The notes beneath the pieces were generated by a model that ran no database searches, was not told the DNA's origin, and saw only the letters and a list, made by a program, of their open reading frames with translations. Source: Maricaulis sp048269565 (GTDB lineage: Bacteria; Pseudomonadota; Alphaproteobacteria; Caulobacterales; Maricaulaceae). From it: DNA of 64,000 nucleotides. A program made the translations under genes and the position numbers. Where the stretch lies: assembly GCF_048269565.1 (NCBI RefSeq), contig NZ_JBLXIK010000009.1, positions 16,644 through 80,643 of the forward strand, read 5' to 3'. Shown piece after piece: positions 45,369-53,129 of this stretch (position 1 is its first letter; every line of letters begins with the position of its first letter).

Positions 45369-46140
45369 CCCGGCCGCCATCGCGCAGGCGCTGGGCGCGG
45401 CGCGGGCCGCAGGCCAGGCGTTTGACCCGCTGACACGTTTCGGACCGCTCAGCCTGGAAGCCGGTTATGCGATCGCGGCCCTTCGCTGTGATCCTGCTCA
45501 GGCGGCGGCCTACAAGCTCGGCGGCACGACCGGGGCGACGCGCACGGCGTTCGCGGTTTCGCGGGCCTATGCCGGGGCGCTGTGCGCCGATCAATTGATC
45601 AAGGACGGCCAGGACCTGCCGACGGGCCTGATCAATCCGGTGGTGGAGCCGGAAATTCTGCTCGCCTTTGACCGCCCCTTCGCGCCGCAGCGCGCCGCCC
45701 GCAGCGTCCAGGCGCTGCGCGACGAACTGGCCTGGGTCGGGATCGCGCTGGAAGTGCCCGCCACCCCCGTCAGCGGCCTGCCGCAAACCGGGGTCGGCTG
45801 GCTGCTCGCCGATTGCTGTGCCGCCGGCGCCCTGGTGGTCGGCGAACAGCTGTCGCCAGCGCATCTCGACACCCTGTCGCAGGCGCGGGTCACACTGCAG
45901 GTCGGCACGCGGACATCACAGGGCGAGGCCTCGCGGCTGCTTGATGGCGCGCTTGGCGCGATGTCCGACATCCTGGCGGTGTTCGGGCAATTGGGCTGGG
46001 CCGTGCCGGCGGGCATTCCTTTTGCAACCGGCGGGCTGGCCCCGGCGCTGCCGATTGGCGCGGGCGAGACGGTGCAGGCCGGCTTTGCCGGTCCGGGGAT
46101 TGAGTTGTCGATATCGACCCGCCTGTGCGAAGAAGGCTGA
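45346..46140 (+). CDS. MhpD-like (2-keto-4-pentenoate hydratase/FAH-type) protein
   Basis: This 264-residue protein resembles MhpD-type hydratases and decarboxylases of the FAH superfamily: LSLEAGYAIAALR, YKLGGTTGATRTAF, then NPVVEPEILLAF, which holds a metal-binding Glu in the family. These enzymes add water to or decarboxylate 2-keto-acid substrates. Its start overlaps the phosphatase by 23 bases. A 2-keto acid chemistry suits the cluster with the CMP-transferase and the 2-hydroxyacid dehydrogenase. Function inferred. Confidence 0.72.
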   Translation: MASSGRSDPAAIAQALGAARAAGQAFDPLTRFGPLSLEAGYAIAALRCDPAQAAAYKLGGTTGATRTAFAVSRAYAGALCADQLIKDGQDLPTGLINPVVEPEILLAFDRPFAPQRAARSVQALRDELAWVGIALEVPATPVSGLPQTGVGWLLADCCAAGALVVGEQLSPAHLDTLSQARVTLQVGTRTSQGEASRLLDGALGAMSDILAVFGQLGWAVPAGIPFATGGLAPALPIGAGETVQAGFAGPGIELSISTRLCEEG

Positions 46141-46175
46141 ACGAGCGGGTCTGAACTGGTCAGGAGACACGGTGC

Positions 46176-47996
46176 ATGTGCGGAATTGTTGGCGTAACCG
46201 GTAACCCCGATGCCCGGGACATCCTGATGGAAGGCCTCCATCGGCTCGAGTACCGGGGCTATGACTCCGCCGGTGTGGCAATGATGGACGCGGCGGGCAC
46301 GGTGCGGCGCGCCCGCGCGGCCGGCAAGGTGTCCAACCTCGCCTCCGAGCTGACCGGCGAGATCGTCGGCTGCACCGGCATCGCCCACACCCGCTGGGCC
46401 ACTCATGGCGCCGCCACCCGCGACAATGCCCATCCGCACACCGCCGGCCGGGTGACGCTGGTACACAATGGCATCATCGAAAACTACAAGACGCTGCGCG
46501 CGGATCTCGCAGCCCGCGGCCGGGTGTTCGCGAGCGAGACGGATACCGAGGTGCTCGCCCACCTGCTCGACGCGGCCCTGGCCGATGGCGCCGACCCGCG
46601 CACCGCCCTGCTGTCCACCGTCGCCAAGCTGGAGGGCGCCTTTGCCTTCGCAGCCATCATTGATGGCGAGCCCGACCTGCTGCTCGGGGCCTGCCGCGGC
46701 GCGCCGCTGATTGCGGCCATCGGTCCGTCCAGCGGCTTTCTCGCCTCCGACATCATGGCGATTACCGGCGCTGCACACTCCGTGGTCTATCTCAATGTCG
46801 GCGATGCCGTCATCGTGCGCCCGGACCAGGTCGAGGTCTTCGATGTTTCGGGACAGCCGGTCAAACGGCCGGCGACCGTGGCGCCGACCTCGCTGGTGCT
46901 CGCCGAGAAGGGCAATTATCGCCACTTCATGCAGAAGGAAATCTACGAACAGCCGGAAGTCGTCGGCCATACGCTCAGCGCGTATCTGGACCCGGTCGCC
47001 GGTCAGGTTCGTCCCCGGGACGGGATTGATTTCGCGGCCGCCTCGCGCCTGCTGATCGTCGGTTGCGGCACCGCCTCCTATGCCGGCCAGATCGCCGAAT
47101 ACTGGTTTGAGGGCCTGGCGGGAATGCCGGTCGAGGTCGATATCGCCTCGGAATTCCGCTACCGCAAACCGGCCTTCATGCCCAATGACATGGCGCTCTT
47201 CATCTCCCAGTCCGGCGAGACCGCCGACACGCTTGAAGCGATGCGGATGTGCAAGGCCGCCGGGCTGACGACCGTCGTGCTGGTCAATTCGCCGCTGTCG
47301 ACCATGGCGCGTGAGGCTGATATCGTTGCGCCGACCATGGCCGGACCCGAGATCGGCGTCGCCTCGACCAAGGCCTTCACCTGTCAGCTCGCCTCGCTCG
47401 CGGCGCTCGCTGTGCTCGCCGGCGTCCAGCGCGGCCGTATCGATGCCGCCGACCAGGCCAGCCATGTCAGCCGGCTGATGGGCGTGCCGGGTCTGATGGC
47501 GCTAGCGCTGCGGATCGAGGACCAGATCAATCACCTCGCTGGCGAGCTGTCACAGGCGTCGATCGTGCTTTATCTCGGCCGCAATGAATTTTTCCCGATG
47601 GCGCTGGAAGGTGCCCTGAAACTCAAGGAAATCAGCTATATCCACGCCGAGGGCTATGCCGCCGGCGAGCTCAAGCACGGCCCCATCGCGCTGATCGAGG
47701 ACGACGTCGCGGTGGTCGTGATCGCACCCTATGACGAGCTTTTCATCAAGACCCGCTCCTCGATCCAGGAAGTGCGCGCCCGCGGTGCCCGCGTCATCGC
47801 CATCACCGACCCGCGCGGTGCCGCCGAACTCGAGGGCGAGGCGAGCGCCATCATCACCCTGCCGCAAGCCGAAGGCCTGGCGGCCCCGCTGGTTGCGGCG
47901 GTGGCGGTGCAATTGCTGGCCTATTATGTCGCCGTCCACAAAGGCACCGATGTCGACCAGCCGCGCAATCTGGCGAAATCGGTGACGGTAGAATAG
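46176..47996 (+). CDS. glmS: Glutamine-fructose-6-phosphate transaminase (isomerizing)
   Basis: This 606-residue enzyme makes glucosamine 6-phosphate, the entry to amino-sugar and peptidoglycan synthesis. The glutaminase domain begins with the catalytic Cys2 of MCGIVGVTGN; GYDSAGVAM and AHTRWATHGAATRDNAHPH follow. Two SIS domains hold VGCGTASYAGQIAEYW, SQSGETADTLEAM and EGYAAGELKHGPIALIE, and it ends with the family's AKSVTVE. AGGAGA lies ten bases before the ATG. No ribozyme element is visible in its short leader, as expected outside Gram-positives. Confidence 0.96.
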   Translation: MCGIVGVTGNPDARDILMEGLHRLEYRGYDSAGVAMMDAAGTVRRARAAGKVSNLASELTGEIVGCTGIAHTRWATHGAATRDNAHPHTAGRVTLVHNGIIENYKTLRADLAARGRVFASETDTEVLAHLLDAALADGADPRTALLSTVAKLEGAFAFAAIIDGEPDLLLGACRGAPLIAAIGPSSGFLASDIMAITGAAHSVVYLNVGDAVIVRPDQVEVFDVSGQPVKRPATVAPTSLVLAEKGNYRHFMQKEIYEQPEVVGHTLSAYLDPVAGQVRPRDGIDFAAASRLLIVGCGTASYAGQIAEYWFEGLAGMPVEVDIASEFRYRKPAFMPNDMALFISQSGETADTLEAMRMCKAAGLTTVVLVNSPLSTMAREADIVAPTMAGPEIGVASTKAFTCQLASLAALAVLAGVQRGRIDAADQASHVSRLMGVPGLMALALRIEDQINHLAGELSQASIVLYLGRNEFFPMALEGALKLKEISYIHAEGYAAGELKHGPIALIEDDVAVVVIAPYDELFIKTRSSIQEVRARGARVIAITDPRGAAELEGEASAIITLPQAEGLAAPLVAAVAVQLLAYYVAVHKGTDVDQPRNLAKSVTVE

Positions 47997-48104
47997 CGAA
48001 ACCTTTCGTGACTTTATCGCTGTGATGGCCGGGTCTATAGGGCGTTCTGTTTCAATGGCGTGGCGCGTTCGCGGCCCGCATATCTTGCAAGACCGGGAAG
48101 CCCC

Positions 48105-49241
48105 ATGACCGACATGATCCCCTTCATCGACCTCCAGGCCCAGCGTGGGCGCATTGGCGCGAAAATCGACGCCGCCGTCGCCAAGGTTCTCGGTGAGGGC
48201 CGCTATATTCTCGGGCCGGAAGTCACCCAGCTGGAAGCGGACCTGGCGGCGTTCAATGGCGAGGGGCGGGCCTTGTCCTGTGCCAATGGCACCGACGCGA
48301 TCCTGATCCCGCTGATGGCCTGGGAAATCGGGCCGGGCGATGCCGTTTTCGTGCCCAGCTTCACCTTCGCCTCGACGGCCGAGGTCGTGGTGCTGGCCGG
48401 GGCCTCGCCGGTCTATGTCGACATTGATCCCGACACCTACAATATGTCCCCCGCCAGCCTGGCTGCCGCGATCGATGCGGTGAAGGCCAAGGGCGAGCTG
48501 ACACCGCGCGCGGTCATCGCCGTCGATCTGTTCGGCCAGCCGGCCAATTATCCGGCGCTCAACGAGATCACCCGTGCCCACGGCATGAAGCTCATCGCCG
48601 ATGGCGCCCAGGGCTTCGGCTGCACGCTGGACGGTCAGTCCTCGCTGCATTGGGCCGACGTGCTCACCATCAGCTTCTATCCGGCCAAGCCCCTCGGCTG
48701 CTACGGCGATGGTGGCGCGGTGATGTGCAAGGATGACGCCCTGTATGATCTGATGAAGTCGGTGCGCGTGCATGGTGAGGGCAAGGAGCGCTATGAGTAT
48801 GCGCGCATTGGCCTCAACTCGCGTCTCGACACCATCCAGGCCGCCGTCCTGCTCGAAAAATTGCGCGTCTTCCGCGAGGAAATCGGCATGCGCCAGCGCG
48901 TCGCCGATCGCTATGCAGCGGGCTTCGGCAACCAGGTCAAATACCCCCGCGTGCCGGACAATGCCCAGTCCACCTGGGCGCAATACACGATCGAAGTCGC
49001 CGATCGCGACGGTTTCCGCGCCCATCTGGCCGCCAAGGGTGTGCCGAGTGCGATCTATTATCCGATCCCGCTGCACCTGCATGAGCCCTATGCGCCTTAC
49101 CCGCTCGCACCGGGCGGGCTGCCGGTCACCGAAGCGGCCGCCGGGCGCGTCGTCTCGCTGCCGATGCATCCGGACATGTCGGACGCGCATATCGACCAGG
49201 TGATCGAGGCGGTGCTGAGCTATCCGGCTGCGCACGCCTGA
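48105..49241 (+). CDS. DegT/DnrJ/EryC1 sugar aminotransferase (WbpE-like)
   Basis: This 378-residue PLP enzyme transfers an amino group to a keto nucleotide sugar. MIPFIDLQAQRGRIG opens it; SCANGTDAILIPLMA, VFVPSFTFASTAEVVVLAG, and ISFYPAKPLGCYGDGGA with PLP-binding Lys195 follow, then NSRLDTIQAAVLLEKL. The close likeness of its N-terminus and length to WbpE (UDP-3-keto-GlcNAcA aminotransferase) is an inference. A 2-keto partner oxidase is not next door, but a Gfo/Idh oxidoreductase lies at 41.6 kb. Confidence 0.9.
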   Translation: MTDMIPFIDLQAQRGRIGAKIDAAVAKVLGEGRYILGPEVTQLEADLAAFNGEGRALSCANGTDAILIPLMAWEIGPGDAVFVPSFTFASTAEVVVLAGASPVYVDIDPDTYNMSPASLAAAIDAVKAKGELTPRAVIAVDLFGQPANYPALNEITRAHGMKLIADGAQGFGCTLDGQSSLHWADVLTISFYPAKPLGCYGDGGAVMCKDDALYDLMKSVRVHGEGKERYEYARIGLNSRLDTIQAAVLLEKLRVFREEIGMRQRVADRYAAGFGNQVKYPRVPDNAQSTWAQYTIEVADRDGFRAHLAAKGVPSAIYYPIPLHLHEPYAPYPLAPGGLPVTEAAAGRVVSLPMHPDMSDAHIDQVIEAVLSYPAAHA

Positions 49242-49377
49242 GCCGCAAAGCTGAATTGATCGGGAATTGATGGCGCTTACGGGTGGTATTTGCGCGCTAC
49301 CTGTCCTAAATCGCGCTGATGCGGTGCGCGCCCGGCTTTCTTCCTGCATTTGAAGCGTATCGGCCAGTGAGGACATG

Positions 49378-50346
49378 ATGAGTACGATCCAGGAGAGCGT
49401 CCGCGCCTACGCGAAGCGATTTCAGAGCGCCCGTCACCGGGAACGTCCGCTTTCGGCTCACCTCAAGGCCCTCGAATCCGAGAGCATGCACATCATGCGT
49501 GAGGTCGCGGCCGAGTTTGACCGTCCGGTGATGCTCTACTCAGTTGGCAAGGATTCGGCCGTCATGCTGCATCTGGCGATGAAGGCCTTCTACCCCTCCC
49601 TGCCGCCTTTCCCGCTGCAGCATGTCGACAGCACGTTCAAGTTCCGCGACATGATCGCGTTTCGCGATGCCATTGCCGCGGAACTCGGTCTGGAAATCCG
49701 CGTCGAGATCAATGAGGAGGGGGTCGAACGCGGCATCAATCCCTTCGACCATGGCTCCAATCTGCACACCCAGGTGATGAAGACCGAGGCGCTGCGCGCC
49801 GCCATGAACCGGCACAAATATGATGCGGCCTTCGGCGGTGCCCGCCGCGACGAGGAAAAATCGCGCGCCAAGGAACGGATTTTCTCCTTCCGTGACGGCA
49901 ATCATGGCTGGGATCCGAAGAACCAGCGGCCCGAGCTCTGGCGCAATTACAATACCAAGATCAAGCAGGGGGAATCGATCCGCGTCTTCCCGCTGTCCAA
50001 CTGGACCGAGCTCGATATCTGGCAGTACATCCTCGAGGAAGAAATCCCGATCGTGCCGCTGTATTTCGCGGCGCACCGCCCGGTCGTCGAACGCGATGGC
50101 CAGCTGATCATGGTCGATGACGAGCGCCTGCCGCTCGCCGACGGCGAGACGCCGGAGCTGCGGCTTGTGCGTTTCCGCACCCTGGGCTGCTATCCCCTGA
50201 CCGGTGCCGTTGAATCCGGTGCCACGACGCTTGAGGAAATCGTGATCGAAATGCTCACGGCGCGGACCTCCGAACGGTCCGGCCGCCTGATCGATCATGA
50301 CGAGTCCGGGTCGATGGAGAAGAAGAAGCGGGAGGGCTATTTCTGA
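49378..50346 (+). CDS. cysD: Sulfate adenylyltransferase subunit 2
   Basis: This 322-residue adenylylating subunit forms APS from ATP and sulfate with CysN. The PP-loop SVGKDSAVMLHL near residue 56 and the family block GGARRDEEKSRAKERIFSFR near 148 are intact, as is the C-terminal SGSMEKKKREGYF. Two ATGs in a row are possible (49375, 49378); the second has the better distance from AGTGAGGA. Its stop shares bases with the start of cysNC, a coupled pair. Confidence 0.95.
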   Translation: MSTIQESVRAYAKRFQSARHRERPLSAHLKALESESMHIMREVAAEFDRPVMLYSVGKDSAVMLHLAMKAFYPSLPPFPLQHVDSTFKFRDMIAFRDAIAAELGLEIRVEINEEGVERGINPFDHGSNLHTQVMKTEALRAAMNRHKYDAAFGGARRDEEKSRAKERIFSFRDGNHGWDPKNQRPELWRNYNTKIKQGESIRVFPLSNWTELDIWQYILEEEIPIVPLYFAAHRPVVERDGQLIMVDDERLPLADGETPELRLVRFRTLGCYPLTGAVESGATTLEEIVIEMLTARTSERSGRLIDHDESGSMEKKKREGYF

Positions 50347-52241
50347 TGGACGACCTCGACCCACAAGCCGCCGTCATGGAACGCCTGACCCATTCAGGCG
50401 GCCAGGGCGTCCTGCGCTTTCTCACCTGCGGTTCCGTCGATGACGGCAAGTCGACCCTGATCGGCCGGCTGCTGTATGATTCCAAGCTCCTGTTCGAAGA
50501 CCAGCTCTCCGTGCTGGCGCGCGACAGCCGCAAGCATGGCACGGTTGGCGAGGAGATCGATTTCGCCCTGTTGCTCGATGGCCTCGAAGCCGAACGCGAG
50601 CAGGGCATCACGATTGATGTCGCCTATCGCTATTTTGCGACCGAGAAGCGCAAATTTGTCGTCGCCGACACGCCGGGCCATGAGCAGTACACGCGCAATA
50701 TGGCGACGGGGGCCTCGACGGCCGATGTTGCCGTGATGATGATTGATGCCCGCAAGGGCGTGCTGATCCAGACCCTGCGCCACACCTATATCGCGCGCAT
50801 GATGGGCATTCGCCACATCGTGCTGGCGGTCAACAAGATGGACCTGGTCGAGCATTCGCGCGGCCGTTTCCACGAGATCGTCGCCGAATATCTCAAGAGC
50901 GCCGACAGTCTGGGCTTCGAGACCATCACGCCGATTCCGATGTCGGCCCGCTTTGGCGAGAACGTCACCGTTCGTAGCGAGACCATGTCCTGGCATACTG
51001 GTCCGACCCTGATCGAGCACCTCGAAGGGCTCGACATCTCGGCCGATATCCAGAACGAACCCTTCCGCATGCCGGTGCAGTGGGTCAACCGGCCCAATCT
51101 CAATTTCCGCGGCTATTCCGGCATTATCGTCTCCGGTTCGATCAAGCCGGGCGATGCGATTGTCGTGGCCAAATCCGGCACCGCCGCCAATGTCAGCCGG
51201 ATCGTTACCGCCGATGGCGATCTTGACGAGGCCGTGGCCGGCGATTCCGTCACCCTGGTGCTCAATCACGAGATCGATATCTCGCGCGGTGACGTGATTG
51301 CCTCCGCCGAAGAACGGCCGGAAGTCTCCGACCAGTTCGCGGCCGAGATCCTGTGGATGAACCAGGAAGACCTGCTGCCGGGCCGTTCCTATCTGCTGAA
51401 GATCGGCACCGCGACCACGCCGGCGACCATTTCCTCGCTGCGCCATCGCGTCGACGTCAACACCTATGAGAAACAGCCCTGCCGCAAGCTGGAGATGAAC
51501 GGCATCGGCATGTGCAATGTGTCGACCGCGCAACCGATCGCCTTCGACCCCTATCACAAGATCCGGGATATGGGCGCCTTCATCCTGATCGACCGTTTCA
51601 CCAATCAGACGGTGGGGGCGGGCATGATCGAATTCGGTCTGCGCCGGGCGTCCAATATCCACCATCACGCGATGACGGTGACCAAGACCGAGCGGGCCCA
51701 GATCAAGGCGCAAAAGCCGGCCGTGCTCTGGTTCACCGGTCTGTCCGGTGCCGGCAAGTCGACGGTGGCCAATCTGGTCGAGCAGAAACTGGCCCGCGCC
51801 GGCCACCACACCTATTCGCTCGATGGCGATAATGTCCGCCATGGCCTCAATCGCGATCTCGGCTTCACCGATGAGGACCGGGTCGAGAATATCCGCCGGA
51901 TCGGCGAGGTCGGACGGCTGTTCGTCGATGCCGGTCTGCTGGTGACCTGTTCCTTCATCTCGCCCTTCCGTTCGGAACGCCGGATGGTGCGGGAACTCGT
52001 CGCCGAGGACGAGTTTATCGAGGTGTTTGTCGACACGCCGCTCGAAGTCTGCATGCAGCGCGATCCGAAGGGGCTCTACAAGAAGGTCGCCGCCGGCGAG
52101 ATCAAGAATTTCACCGGTTTTGACAGCCCCTATGAAGCGCCGGAAGACCCGGAGCTGCGCATCGATACCACCGAGATTTCGGCGGAAGATGCGGCCGACC
52201 AGGTTATCGCCTTCCTGCGCGAGACCGGCCGTCTCGGCTAG
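50346..52241 (+). CDS. cysN: Bifunctional sulfate adenylyltransferase subunit 1 / adenylylsulfate kinase
   Basis: This 631-residue CysN-CysC fusion has a GTPase half (about 20-445) with SVDDGKSTLIGRLLYDSK, GITIDVAYRYF, DTPGHEQYTRNMATG and NKMDLV, and a kinase half (about 455-631) with FTGLSGAGKSTVANL, LDGDNVRHGLNRDLGFT and IRRIGEVGRLFVDAG. It drives APS synthesis with GTP and then makes PAPS, the donor for the two sulfotransferases in this window. It overlaps cysD by 3 bases and ends before a strong terminator. Confidence 0.95.
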   Translation: MDDLDPQAAVMERLTHSGGQGVLRFLTCGSVDDGKSTLIGRLLYDSKLLFEDQLSVLARDSRKHGTVGEEIDFALLLDGLEAEREQGITIDVAYRYFATEKRKFVVADTPGHEQYTRNMATGASTADVAVMMIDARKGVLIQTLRHTYIARMMGIRHIVLAVNKMDLVEHSRGRFHEIVAEYLKSADSLGFETITPIPMSARFGENVTVRSETMSWHTGPTLIEHLEGLDISADIQNEPFRMPVQWVNRPNLNFRGYSGIIVSGSIKPGDAIVVAKSGTAANVSRIVTADGDLDEAVAGDSVTLVLNHEIDISRGDVIASAEERPEVSDQFAAEILWMNQEDLLPGRSYLLKIGTATTPATISSLRHRVDVNTYEKQPCRKLEMNGIGMCNVSTAQPIAFDPYHKIRDMGAFILIDRFTNQTVGAGMIEFGLRRASNIHHHAMTVTKTERAQIKAQKPAVLWFTGLSGAGKSTVANLVEQKLARAGHHTYSLDGDNVRHGLNRDLGFTDEDRVENIRRIGEVGRLFVDAGLLVTCSFISPFRSERRMVRELVAEDEFIEVFVDTPLEVCMQRDPKGLYKKVAAGEIKNFTGFDSPYEAPEDPELRIDTTEISAEDAADQVIAFLRETGRLG

Positions 52242-52263
52242 GGCCAGGCGGCAGCAAAATACA

Positions 52264-52295
52264 AAAAAGGCCGGGCATTCGCGCCTGGCCTTTTT
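52264..52295. terminator. Bidirectional terminator between cysNC and cysQ
   Basis: AAAAAGGCC (52264-52272) pairs with GGCCTTTTT (52287-52295), with a further GC-rich inner stem and a short loop. The A tract before and T tract after let it end both the cysDNC transcript and the convergent cysQ transcript. Confidence 0.85.
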
Positions 52296-52311
52296 CATGT
52301 CTGCAGTCGGG

Positions 52312-53112
52312 TTATGACGGGCGCTGGCCCCAGGCGACGAAAGCGCCATTGAGGAATTCGGTTTCCGTCTTGGCGTAGAGGAAAGGCTCGCCATCGGGCA
52401 TCAGCACCGCACCGCCGGCGGCGTTGAGCACGGCATGACCGGCGCCGGTATCCCATTCGCGCGTCGGGCCGAAACGCGGATAGACATCGGCGAGCCCTTC
52501 CGCGACGAGACAGAATTTCAGCGAGGAACCGGCCGAGGTGCGCTCGGTGACGCCGACGGAGTCGGCGAAGGCGAGGGTGGCGGCATCGGCGTGCGACCGG
52601 CTCATTACCCCGGTCAGCCCGCCGGCCGGGCGCGCACGGGTACTGATCGGCGCGAGCTGGTCAGGCCGGATCGCATCGCCGGCCTTCAGGGCTCCGGCCC
52701 AGGCCTCGGTGCCGCCGATATAGACGCGCTCGCGTGCCGGTGCGTAGACGCAGCCGGCGGTCGGGATGCGGTCTTCGACCAGGGCGATATTGACGGTGAA
52801 TTCGCCGTTCTTGTTGATGAATTCCTTGGTGCCATCGACCGGGTCAACGAGGATGAAGGTCTGGCCGACATCGGGGCGGAAGCCGGCCGAGAAGCTTTCC
52901 TCGGCGAGGACGGGGATGCCCGGGAGCAGTTTCTCCAGCCCGGCGAGGATGATCTTCTCGGCGAGCTCGTCGGCATCGGTGACCGGCGAGGCATCATCCT
53001 TGTCGCGCGCGGCGAAGTCGGAATTGTAGATTTCCATGATGGCGGAACCGGCTTCGCTGCACAGGCGGGCGAATTCGAAGGCGAGGGCATTCTTGTCATT
53101 GATCAGGGACAT
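52312..53112 (-). CDS. cysQ: 3'(2'),5'-bisphosphate nucleotidase
   Basis: This 266-residue inositol-phosphatase family enzyme hydrolyses PAP, the product left by sulfotransferases, to AMP. Motifs: DASPVTDADELAE, LAEESFSAGF, LVDPVDGTKEFINKNGEFTV with the metal Asp pair, and REWDTGAGHAVLNAAGG near the C-terminus. I start at the ATG 53112 rather than the longer frame, which runs into the SLC13 gene. Its place beside cysDNC makes the PAP role likely. Confidence 0.92.
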   Translation of the reverse strand: MSLINDKNALAFEFARLCSEAGSAIMEIYNSDFAARDKDDASPVTDADELAEKIILAGLEKLLPGIPVLAEESFSAGFRPDVGQTFILVDPVDGTKEFINKNGEFTVNIALVEDRIPTAGCVYAPARERVYIGGTEAWAGALKAGDAIRPDQLAPISTRARPAGGLTGVMSRSHADAATLAFADSVGVTERTSAGSSLKFCLVAEGLADVYPRFGPTREWDTGAGHAVLNAAGGAVLMPDGEPFLYAKTETEFLNGAFVAWGQRPS

Positions 53113-53129
53113 GGGAACTCCAGACGGGG

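Noticed and set aside
46141..46175. glmS ribozyme/riboswitch
   Set aside because: The leader is only 35 bases and has no matching core; the ribozyme is known from Gram-positive bacteria.
45591..47465. 624-codon minus-strand frame across the hydratase-like and glmS genes
   Set aside because: Shadow with biased composition and no domain.
47550..49376. 608-codon minus-strand frame across glmS and the aminotransferase
   Set aside because: Shadow; both plus-strand genes are strongly recognisable.
50394..52394. 666-codon minus-strand frame opposite cysNC
   Set aside because: Shadow of the well-defined CysN/CysC fusion.
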